Source: an uncultured Collinsella sp.
Lineage (GTDB): Bacteria > Actinomycetota > Coriobacteriia > Coriobacteriales > Coriobacteriaceae
Reading direction: 5' to 3'
Length of the DNA: 5,255 nucleotides
Assembly (NCBI GenBank): GCA_900752275.1
Contig: CAADUS010000019.1
Location: forward strand, 1 to 5,255
The notes beneath the pieces were generated by a model. It was not told the DNA's origin. It made no database searches and saw nothing but the letters and a program-made list of their open reading frames with translations. Of this stretch, positions 1 through 5,255 are shown piece by piece. The number at the start of each line of letters is the position of its first letter. The stretch's first letter is position 1. The position numbers were made by a program, and so were the translations under genes.

Positions 1-1868
1 AGATTTCCCGCCTTGAGCCGTTTGGCCAGGGTAATAAGGTGCCGCTGCTGGCTGCCGAGGGCGTGACGATGTGTGATCGTGCCGTGGTGGGTAAGACCGG
101 CGAGCATATGCGCTTCGTGGCGACGGATGGAGCCGCGAGTGTGCCTGCCATTATGTTCCGCGTACCGCAGATCGATAGGCTTATCAATTGCGACAGCGCC
201 GTCGACTTGGTATTCGAGGCCGTTGCCGAGCATTGGCAGGGACGTGTGAAGCCCAAGCTCATGATCAAAGATGTCTTGGTCCGCGATACCACGGCACCCA
301 GCGTTGACGACCCGGCATGTGAGCTTCGCCGCGGCGTACAACCGGCGGATTCTGGACTGCGCCTGGAGTCGCGTAAACGCGAGACGCTTGCCCAGCTTTC
401 CTATACCGAGCTCACGCGCTCGCTCATTCACAGCTTTATCGGATCGAACCAGCCGCACCGCGCGCAGGTCGAGGCGCTCGATGCCCTGGCCGATCACCAA
501 AGTGTTCTGGCCGTTATGGGAACGGGGCGCGGCAAGTCTCTTATCTTCCATGTGCATGCCGCGCGCGAGGCGGTTCTTCGCGGGCGTGTGAGTATCTTTG
601 TCTATCCGCTGCGCGCGCTCGTTGCCGACCAGGCCTATCACCTTTCCTCGACGATGGCCGCGCTCGGCATTGGCGTTGGCGTGCTGACCGGCGAGACCGT
701 GGAGGCGGCGCGCGATGACGTGTTTGCCGGCCTAGCTTCGGGCCGCACCGGCATTGTTCTCACGACGCCTGAGTTCCTGTCTATCCATCGCGATCGCTTT
801 GCACGTTCTGGACGCATCGGCTTTGTCGTTATCGACGAGGCGCACCATGCCGGTCTTGCCAAAGGCGGCGACCGGAGCGCATACCTCGACATGCCCGATA
901 TCCTCAAAGCCCTGGGCGACCCCGTTGTCATGGCGGCAACGGCTACCGCGACGGCTCCGGTCGTGGCGGAGCTTGCCCGCGTGCTGCCGATTACCCGTAC
1001 GGTGGTCGACGAGACGGTGCGCGAGAACTTGCAGCTCGAGGATGACCGAGACCTTGCGAGCCGCGAAAATCGCCTGGTGTCGATCGTGGCGACGGGGGAG
1101 AAGACCGTTATCTATGTGAACTCGCGCGACCAGTCCGTGGCGCTTGCCAAGACGTTGCGCAAACGCGTGCCCGACTGTGCGACCCATATCGCGTTCTATA
1201 ACGCCGGGCTTGCGCGCTCCGATCGCCGCCGTGTCGAAGAAGCCTTTAGAGACGGAAGTCTCAGCTGCATCGTTTCAACCTCGGCCTTCGGTGAGGGCGT
1301 CAACCTGCCCGATATCCGCCATGTCGTGCTCTACCACATGCCGTTTGGTGCGATTGAGTTTAACCAGATGAGTGGCCGTGCCGGCCGCGATGGACAGCCC
1401 GCCGTGATTCACCTGCTCTATTCGTCGCGTGACGCTCGTATTAATGAGCGCCTGCTCGACTGCTACGCGCCCGAGCGCGATGAGCTTGTCACGCTCTACC
1501 GAGCGCTGCAGACCATGTGGCGCTCCAACCGTGGCAAGACGGGGGACGATTCATTCTGCGCAAGCGATATCGACATTGCGCAGATGTGCCTTGCAATCGA
1601 CGCGCGCACGCCGGTCGATGAGCGCTCGGTGGCAAGCGGCCTGGGAATCTTCGAAGAACTCGGTTTCTGTCGTGTTTCGGGGTTTGACGACACGCGTCGC
1701 ATCTCAATGGCAGAAAACCCCGGTCGCGTGCAATTAAGCAGGTCAATTCGCTATTTGGAGGGCTTGCGCTCGCGCATGGAGTTCACGGCTTTTCGGAGCT
1801 GGGCACTCGATTCGTGCGCTTCTGATATGCTAGCCAAAGTTAACCGCCCGATCGTACCGCGGGCCTAG
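1..1868 (+). CDS. recJ: RecJ single-strand exonuclease fused to RecQ-like helicase (5'-truncated by window edge)
   Basis: This is the C-terminal part of a RecJ-type 5'-3' ssDNA exonuclease continuing into a helicase. The frame is open from base 3, and its first residues include LEPFG (12-26), the hallmark opening of the RecJ OB domain. The GTG at 39 lies inside that domain and is not the start; the DHH/DHHA1 nuclease domains must lie upstream. The OB domain runs to about base 290, ending near KLMIKDVLV. A superfamily 2 helicase follows: Walker A GTGRGKS (519-539), Ia YPLRALVADQ (603-632), Ib TTPEF, Walker B DEAHH (834-848), III AATATA (about 933-950), IV (about 1104-1136), V with FGEGVNLPD (about 1275-1316) and VI QMSGRAGRDG (1365-1394). 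Motifs resemble RecQ, but the aromatic-rich loop after motif II and the four-cysteine RQC zinc site are absent. The last 130 residues look helical and resemble the tail of Firmicutes RecJ. It likely acts in recombinational repair; activity is inferred. It ends 15 bases before rel, suggesting one operon. Confidence 0.87.
   Translation, partial: ISRLEPFGQGNKVPLLAAEGVTMCDRAVVGKTGEHMRFVATDGAASVPAIMFRVPQIDRLINCDSAVDLVFEAVAEHWQGRVKPKLMIKDVLVRDTTAPSVDDPACELRRGVQPADSGLRLESRKRETLAQLSYTELTRSLIHSFIGSNQPHRAQVEALDALADHQSVLAVMGTGRGKSLIFHVHAAREAVLRGRVSIFVYPLRALVADQAYHLSSTMAALGIGVGVLTGETVEAARDDVFAGLASGRTGIVLTTPEFLSIHRDRFARSGRIGFVVIDEAHHAGLAKGGDRSAYLDMPDILKALGDPVVMAATATATAPVVAELARVLPITRTVVDETVRENLQLEDDRDLASRENRLVSIVATGEKTVIYVNSRDQSVALAKTLRKRVPDCATHIAFYNAGLARSDRRRVEEAFRDGSLSCIVSTSAFGEGVNLPDIRHVVLYHMPFGAIEFNQMSGRAGRDGQPAVIHLLYSSRDARINERLLDCYAPERDELVTLYRALQTMWRSNRGKTGDDSFCASDIDIAQMCLAIDARTPVDERSVASGLGIFEELGFCRVSGFDDTRRISMAENPGRVQLSRSIRYLEGLRSRMEFTAFRSWALDSCASDMLAKVNRPIVPRA
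1823..1831 (+). promoter_or_regulatory. Possible extended -10 promoter for rel inside the 3' end of recJ
   Basis: TG-A-TATGCT fits an extended -10 pattern (TGnTANNNT) and lies about 50 bases before the rel start, so a transcript would begin near 1838. No convincing -35 hexamer is present at 16-18 bases upstream. The match is short and could be chance within coding sequence, so it is only a candidate for separate rel transcription. Confidence 0.25.
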
Positions 1869-1877
1869 GGGAAGGGG
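1868..1877 (+). promoter_or_regulatory. Ribosome binding site of rel
   Basis: The purine run GGGGAAGGGG, overlapping the last base of the recJ stop codon, ends six bases before the ATG at 1884. It fixes the rel start and supports coupled translation with the upstream gene. Confidence 0.7.
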
Positions 1878-1883
1878 ACCTCG

Positions 1884-4244
1884 ATGAGCGCCGCAGCCCG
1901 TACCGCCCATGATTCCACCCTCCAGCCGTTTTCGGAGATGGAGCACTATAAGCATGCCGATGAGCTGCCGCCCGAGATTATGGCGGACAGCTACGACAAG
2001 CTGGAGCGTCTGTGCCTCAAATATATGAATGAGGATGACTTCTCCAAGGTGGAGCAGGCCTATTGCTTTGCTGCCGAGAAGCACTGCAACCAAAAGCGCC
2101 GCTCGGGTGAGATGTACATCAACCATCCCGTCGAGGTTGCCATCATTTTGGCCGATCTCAAGATGGACTGCGATGTGGTGTGCGCCGCGTTGCTGCACGA
2201 TACCGTTGAGGATACTGAGACCTCGCTTGCCGATGTTTCCGGACTGTTTGGCGATACGGTGGCCGAGCTTGTCGATGGCGTGACCAAGCTCACCAACATC
2301 GAAGTCGACAGCATGGACGAGAAACAGGCGCTTACGCTGCGAAAGATGTTCCTCGCTATGTCCAAGGACATTCGCGTCATCATCGTCAAACTTGCCGACC
2401 GCCTGCATAACATGCGCACGCTTGCCGCCCTGCGCGAGGACCGCCGTCTGTTTAAGGCTCGCGAGACCATGGACGTGTACGCGCCTCTGGCCGACCGTCT
2501 GGGCATGAGCTCCATTAAATGGGAGCTCGAGGACCTGTCCTTCTTCTACCTTGAGCCCGACGCCTACCAGCGCATCGCGCGCATGGTAGCCGAATCGCGT
2601 GAGGTCCGTGAGCGTTATCTGGCCGAGACCATCAAGACGCTCACCGACGAGCTCAACCGCATTGGCCTGGAGGGCTTCCAGATTAATGGCCGCTCCAAGC
2701 ACTATTGGTCCATCTACCAAAAGATGAAGCGCAAGGGCAAGGAATTCTCCGAGATCTACGATCTGGTGGCACTGCGCGTCATCACGCATTCGGTGCGTGA
2801 TTGCTACTCCACGCTCGGCGCGGTGCATACGCTGTGGCACCCCATGCCCGGTCGCTTTAAAGACTACATCGCCATGCCCAAGGTCAATAACTACCAGTCG
2901 CTCCATACGACGGTTATCGGCCCCACGGCCCGTCCGCTCGAGATTCAGATTCGAACCTATGAGATGCATGAGCAGGCCGAGTACGGTATTGCCGCCCACT
3001 GGCTCTATAAGAAGTCGGGCGGATCGTCTGCCTCCAAGACCAACGATGCGCAGCGTCTGGACGACCAGATTAACTGGCTCAAGCATTCGCTCGATTGGGC
3101 TGCGTCTGATGAGATTACCGACGCCAAGGAATACCTGCATTCGCTGAAGGTCGATCTGTTCGACCAGGAGATCTTTGTCTTTACGCCCAAGGGCGAGGTC
3201 ATGGCGCTTCGTGCCGGCTCCACGCCGCTCGACTTTGCCTACGCCGTTCACACCGAGGTGGGCAACCACTGCGTCGGCGCTAAGATTAACGGTGCGGTGG
3301 CCCCGCTCACGCACGAGATCAAGACGGGCGACCGCGTTGAAATCCTGACCAACAAGAGTTCCAAGCCGTCGCGCGATTGGCTCAAGATCGTCAAGACACC
3401 TTCCGCCAAGTCAAAGATCCGCCGTTACTTCGCCGCCGCGACCAAAGACGACGACGCTGCTGCCGGCCGCGATATACTGGCCAAGGACCTGCGCAAGCGC
3501 GGGTATGGCATCTCTACGCCGCGATCCACGCGTGCGCTCAACGCCGTGGCAGAGCAGTTTAACTACAAGCAGCTCGAGGACCTGTTTGCCGCCGTCGGCG
3601 CCGGCAAGGTTGCCCCGCGCGCTGTGGGTAACAAGGTCGAGCAAATCTTGGACCCCAAGCCCGAGGAGCAGCTCACCAAGACTGAAGCCATCGCCGAGGT
3701 TGTCAAGCAGCCTGCCCGCGGCTCCAACCGCAAGCCGCAAAAGCGCGGCAAGAGCGCCAGCAACGGCATTCTCGTCAAGGGCGAGAGCAACAGCGGCCTG
3801 CTGGTCCGTCTGGCTCATTGCTGCAATCCGGTGACGGGCGACGATATCGTCGGCTTCATCACGCGCGGTCGTGGCGTTTCGGTACATCGCGCCAACTGCC
3901 CCAACGTCAAGGGCCTCATGGAGCATCCCGAGCGCATGATTGACGTAGAGTGGGATGGTGCTGCCGATACGCTTTTCCAGGTCGAGATTGTGGTCGAGTG
4001 TCTGGATCGTATGGGCCTGCTCAAGGACGTCACCATCGCCATTGGCGATGCAGGCGGCAACATCCTTTCCGCCGCCACCTCGACCAACCGCGAGGGTATT
4101 GCAACCCTACGCTTTATGGTCGAGATTTCGGATGCGAGCGGCCTGGATCCGCTGCTGTCCTCTATCAGCAGCGTTGACTCGGTCTACGACGCGCGCCGCC
4201 TGATGCCCGGCGAGGGTGGAGCCCAGCTTAAGCGCCGCGTTTAG
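1884..4244 (+). CDS. rel: Bifunctional (p)ppGpp synthetase/hydrolase (RelA/SpoT family, Rel)
   Basis: This cytosolic, ribosome-associated stringent-response enzyme makes (p)ppGpp from ATP and GDP/GTP and hydrolyses it. At 786 residues it has the normal long-RSH length. The N-terminal HD hydrolase keeps H81 (INHPVEVA), H105-D106 and E109-D110 (HDTVEDT) and D172 (LADRLHN), so hydrolysis should be intact. The synthetase (about 240-375) has GRSKHYWSIYQKM, D293, YQSLHT and E353 in EIQIRT. It also carries RFKD at 324-327, the RXKD signature of bifunctional enzymes rather than the EXDD of synthetase-only RelA. TGS covers about 424-488. A helical region and a basic, low-complexity linker (about 590-625) lead to a zinc-finger domain with C646, C647, H668 and C672, then an ACT/RRM domain (about 695-775). 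The ATG at 1884 is chosen because AAGGGG (1872-1877) sits six bases upstream. It follows recJ closely, as in many Gram-positive bacteria, but without the usual apt gene between them. Confidence 0.97.
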   Translation: MSAAARTAHDSTLQPFSEMEHYKHADELPPEIMADSYDKLERLCLKYMNEDDFSKVEQAYCFAAEKHCNQKRRSGEMYINHPVEVAIILADLKMDCDVVCAALLHDTVEDTETSLADVSGLFGDTVAELVDGVTKLTNIEVDSMDEKQALTLRKMFLAMSKDIRVIIVKLADRLHNMRTLAALREDRRLFKARETMDVYAPLADRLGMSSIKWELEDLSFFYLEPDAYQRIARMVAESREVRERYLAETIKTLTDELNRIGLEGFQINGRSKHYWSIYQKMKRKGKEFSEIYDLVALRVITHSVRDCYSTLGAVHTLWHPMPGRFKDYIAMPKVNNYQSLHTTVIGPTARPLEIQIRTYEMHEQAEYGIAAHWLYKKSGGSSASKTNDAQRLDDQINWLKHSLDWAASDEITDAKEYLHSLKVDLFDQEIFVFTPKGEVMALRAGSTPLDFAYAVHTEVGNHCVGAKINGAVAPLTHEIKTGDRVEILTNKSSKPSRDWLKIVKTPSAKSKIRRYFAAATKDDDAAAGRDILAKDLRKRGYGISTPRSTRALNAVAEQFNYKQLEDLFAAVGAGKVAPRAVGNKVEQILDPKPEEQLTKTEAIAEVVKQPARGSNRKPQKRGKSASNGILVKGESNSGLLVRLAHCCNPVTGDDIVGFITRGRGVSVHRANCPNVKGLMEHPERMIDVEWDGAADTLFQVEIVVECLDRMGLLKDVTIAIGDAGGNILSAATSTNREGIATLRFMVEISDASGLDPLLSSISSVDSVYDARRLMPGEGGAQLKRRV

Positions 4245-4277
4245 TCGCGACGAACGTGCCGCAGTATCGATATCCGC

Positions 4278-4283
4278 TACACT
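4278..4283 (+). promoter_or_regulatory. Possible -10 box for the MBL-fold hydrolase gene
   Basis: TACACT matches TATAAT at four of six bases and fits the TANNNT pattern common in actinobacterial promoters. A start site would fall near 4290, inside the adjacent inverted repeat. No clear -35 hexamer is visible, so this is a tentative call. Confidence 0.35.
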
Positions 4284-4307
4284 CGAGGCATCGTTTGATG
4301 CCTCGAG
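4282..4307. repeat. Perfect 11-bp inverted repeat between rel and the MBL-fold hydrolase gene
   Basis: CTCGAGGCATC (4282-4292) and its exact reverse complement GATGCCTCGAG (4297-4307) are separated by GTTT. In RNA this would be a strong hairpin with a four-base loop. It is not followed by a T-run but by a second palindrome, CTCTATAGAG (4308-4317), so it is not a standard intrinsic terminator. Its left arm overlaps the last two bases of the candidate -10 box. It could be an operator for the downstream gene, or an RNA hairpin in transcripts reading through from rel that stabilises or insulates the messages. The structure is seen directly; its role is inferred. Confidence 0.85.
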
Positions 4308-4317
4308 CTCTATAGAG

Positions 4318-4322
4318 AGGAG
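4318..4322 (+). promoter_or_regulatory. Ribosome binding site of the MBL-fold hydrolase gene
   Basis: AGGAG, within a purine-rich run continuing as AGGGG, lies six bases before the ATG at 4329 and fixes that start. It partly overlaps the end of the small CTCTATAGAG palindrome region, so folding there could affect access. Confidence 0.7.
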
Positions 4323-4328
4323 AGGGGC

Positions 4329-5012
4329 ATGAGTGCTGTGTCCTTGGATTTAACTCCCAAGGGATCGGTCGAGATCGAGACACTCGTAAACGGTCCCATT
4401 CAGACCAATAGCTATGCTGTTATTTCGGACAATGAGTGCGTGATTATCGACCCTGCATGGGAAGGCGAGCGCTTGGTGGAGCATATTCGAGCCGAGCATC
4501 CCGGTGCACGCGTGCTCGGCGCCGTATGCACTCATGGCCATGCCGATCATGTTGGTGGTGTTGCCGGCATGCGAAGCACCGTTGGCGAGGGCTGCCAGTA
4601 TGAGCTGTGCGCTAAGGATGTGGCGGTGCCGCATGCGAATATCGAGGAACAGCGAGCTATGTGGGGTATTGAGACGCCCGACCCCGGGGAACCGACGCGC
4701 CTGCTCGCCGAGGGCGATACAATCGAGGTGGGCGATATCTGCCTGCAGGTGATCGAGACGCCAGGGCATACGCCGGGTGGCATTGTCTTGTTCGCCGCCA
4801 CCGAGCAGGGAAGCATCGCCTTTGTTGGCGACACGCTGTTCCCAGGCAGCCACGGCCGCACCGATCTTGCCGGTGGCGACGAGACGGCGATTCTGCGCTC
4901 GCTCTCCAAGCTCGCCCGGCTTCTCCCGCCCGATACCGTTTGCCTAACCGGCCATGGCGATTCGACCACCATGGCACGCGAACTCATGCAGAACCCTTTA
5001 ATGCAGATGTAG
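4329..5012 (+). CDS. Glyoxalase II-like metallo-beta-lactamase-fold hydrolase
   Basis: A 227-residue cytosolic hydrolase of the metallo-beta-lactamase superfamily, closest in style to the small glyoxalase II-like (GloB/YcbL) proteins. It has no signal peptide or membrane segment. The metal ligands are all visible: H69, H71, D73 and H74 in THGHADH, H147 in TPGHTPG, D168 in FVGDTLF and H209 in TGHGDS, predicting a two-metal active site. The GRTDL motif after the bridging aspartate is typical of this group, though the preceding loop reads PGSHG where a hydrophobic residue is more usual. Members act on thioesters such as S-lactoylglutathione or on related esters, but the substrate here is unknown; glutathione use in this lineage is doubtful. 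A gene of this type commonly follows rel in Gram-positive genomes, often after dtd, which is absent here. The fold and metal site are clear; the exact reaction is not. Confidence 0.93.
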   Translation: MSAVSLDLTPKGSVEIETLVNGPIQTNSYAVISDNECVIIDPAWEGERLVEHIRAEHPGARVLGAVCTHGHADHVGGVAGMRSTVGEGCQYELCAKDVAVPHANIEEQRAMWGIETPDPGEPTRLLAEGDTIEVGDICLQVIETPGHTPGGIVLFAATEQGSIAFVGDTLFPGSHGRTDLAGGDETAILRSLSKLARLLPPDTVCLTGHGDSTTMARELMQNPLMQM

Positions 5013-5065
5013 CTTAATAGTCGGCTTCTGAAGCACGAGAAGCGTCCAAACGTCAAGCTATTTTT
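5010..5065 (+). terminator. Weak candidate intrinsic terminator after the MBL-fold gene
   Basis: TAGCTT (5010-5015, including the stop codon) pairs with AAGCTA (5055-5060), followed at once by TTTTT (5061-5065). An inner stem GCTTCT (5024-5029) with AGAAGC (5038-5043) brings the arms together. The outer stem is short and AT-rich and the structure is branched, so termination may be inefficient. Confidence 0.35.
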
Positions 5066-5118
5066 CCCCAACGGGTCGATTCCGTAGGGCAAACGGTCAA
5101 AAAAAGTCTGTTTGGACG
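5043..5118. repeat. Spaced 9-bp inverted repeat with competing internal hairpins
   Basis: CGTCCAAAC (5043-5051) and GTTTGGACG (5110-5118) are exact reverse complements 58 bases apart. Between them lies a hairpin of CCC-A-ACGG (5067-5074) with CCGT-A-GGG (5082-5089). In addition, CAAACGG (5090-5096) can pair with CTGTTTG (5108-5114), closing an A-rich loop. The last pairing excludes the long-range one because both use 5110-5114. The repeats are seen directly; any regulatory role is inferred. Confidence 0.6.
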
Positions 5119-5122
5119 ATAT

Positions 5123-5142
5123 TCGTGAACAAACGAACGTTT
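5123..5142. promoter_or_regulatory. Candidate operator upstream of the aldolase promoter
   Basis: Two overlapping short dyads lie here: TTCGT (5123-5127) with ACGAA (5133-5137), and AAACG (5131-5135) with CGTTT (5138-5142). They sit just upstream of or over the expected -35 position of the aldolase promoter, where a regulator could bind. The arms are only five bases, so the call is weak. Confidence 0.25.
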
Positions 5143-5158
5143 ATGCTTGGGTGCGCCG

Positions 5159-5167
5159 TGGTAAAAT
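5159..5167 (+). promoter_or_regulatory. Extended -10 promoter of the aldolase gene
   Basis: TGGTAAAAT is a TGn extension followed by TAAAAT, which matches TATAAT at five of six bases. It stands out in GC-rich DNA. The -35 region is poor (TTTATG at 5140-5145, 16-base spacer), as is common for extended -10 promoters. Transcription would start near 5174, giving a leader of about 34 bases. Confidence 0.6.
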
Positions 5168-5193
5168 CTCAGGCGTTATCGGAGCAACCTTAC

Positions 5194-5200
5194 AGGAGGT
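5194..5200 (+). promoter_or_regulatory. Strong ribosome binding site of the aldolase gene
   Basis: AGGAGGT is a near-perfect Shine-Dalgarno sequence placed seven bases before the ATG at 5208, separated by a pyrimidine-rich spacer. It is the strongest site in the window and suits a highly expressed glycolytic gene. Confidence 0.85.
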
Positions 5201-5207
5201 TTCTTTT

Positions 5208-5255
5208 ATGCTCGTCAACGCAGCAGACATGCTCAAGAAGGCCGAGGCCGGCAAG
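5208..5255 (+). CDS. fba: Probable class II fructose-1,6-bisphosphate aldolase (3'-truncated by window edge)
   Basis: Only the first 16 codons are present, reading MLVNAADMLKKAEAGK. This matches the usual N-terminus of class II, zinc-dependent fructose-bisphosphate aldolases (MLVNAxDML followed by a short helix). These enzymes split fructose 1,6-bisphosphate into glyceraldehyde 3-phosphate and dihydroxyacetone phosphate in glycolysis. None of the zinc ligands or catalytic residues fall inside the window. A related ketose-bisphosphate aldolase, such as a tagatose-bisphosphate enzyme, cannot be excluded. The gene has its own extended -10 promoter and a consensus ribosome binding site, so it appears to begin a transcription unit separate from the MBL-fold gene. 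The ATG is well supported by the AGGAGGT seven bases upstream. Confidence 0.75.
   Translation, partial: MLVNAADMLKKAEAGK

Noticed and set aside
1830..3314. Long open frame of 494 codons on the minus strand, opposite rel
   Set aside because: It lies antisense to conserved rel coding sequence, has a composition typical of the mirror of a GC-rich gene, shows no recognisable domain, and I found no reason to prefer it over the clearly conserved + strand protein.
3411..3926. Minus-strand open frame opposite the C-terminal part of rel
   Set aside because: Alanine/leucine-rich translation that mirrors rel codons; no motif, and it lies wholly inside a conserved gene.
4282..4307. Inverted repeat after rel as an intrinsic terminator
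   Set aside because: The stem is strong, but no T-run follows on either strand, so a standard Rho-independent terminator call is not supported.
5067..5089. Hairpin CCC-A-ACGG / CCGT-A-GGG as a terminator
   Set aside because: No T-run follows it on the + strand; the nearby T-run at 5061-5065 precedes it. An A-run at 5099-5105 does not help on either strand.
4547..5092. Minus-strand open frame opposite the MBL-fold gene
   Set aside because: It overlaps an intact metal-binding hydrolase with all ligands conserved; its own translation shows no family features.
1..5255. Search for tRNA, rRNA, CRISPR arrays, insertion sequences or phage genes
   Set aside because: Nearly all bases are covered by conserved housekeeping genes; the gaps of 15, 84 and 195 bases show no such structures.

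Overview
This window looks like a chromosomal housekeeping segment from a GC-rich Coriobacteriia bacterium (Actinomycetota). A Collinsella/Olsenella-type gut organism is the best guess. That placement rests on the base composition and codon use, the protein flavour and the gene order, not on a marker gene. All genes read on the + strand and no mobile DNA, RNA gene or CRISPR array was seen.

Layout. Bases 1-1868 carry the 3' part of a large gene. Its first visible codons (from base 3) encode the OB-fold end of a RecJ 5'-3' single-strand exonuclease (LEPFG motif), and the frame continues without a stop into a full RecQ-like superfamily 2 helicase. The gene is therefore cut by the left edge of the window, and the GTG at base 39 is not its start. 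After 15 bases comes rel (1884-4244), a bifunctional (p)ppGpp synthetase/hydrolase with intact HD, synthetase, TGS, zinc-finger and ACT regions. An 84-base gap holds a perfect 11-bp inverted repeat and a possible promoter. It is followed by a glyoxalase II-like metallo-beta-lactamase-fold hydrolase (4329-5012). A 195-base gap then holds several inverted repeats, a weak terminator candidate and a good extended -10 promoter. This leads into the first 16 codons of a probable class II fructose-bisphosphate aldolase (5208 to the right edge).

How they fit together. The order recJ - rel - MBL hydrolase is a trimmed version of the recJ-(apt)-rel-(dtd)-MBL neighbourhood seen in many Gram-positive genomes. 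Here apt and dtd are missing between these genes. The first two genes are probably co-transcribed. The hydrolase may also be read from its own promoter. The aldolase appears to start a separate, strongly expressed glycolytic unit.

The most interesting item is the fusion of RecJ to an apparently active helicase, which would place a nuclease and its unwinding motor in one polypeptide. No clearly undescribed multi-gene system was found.
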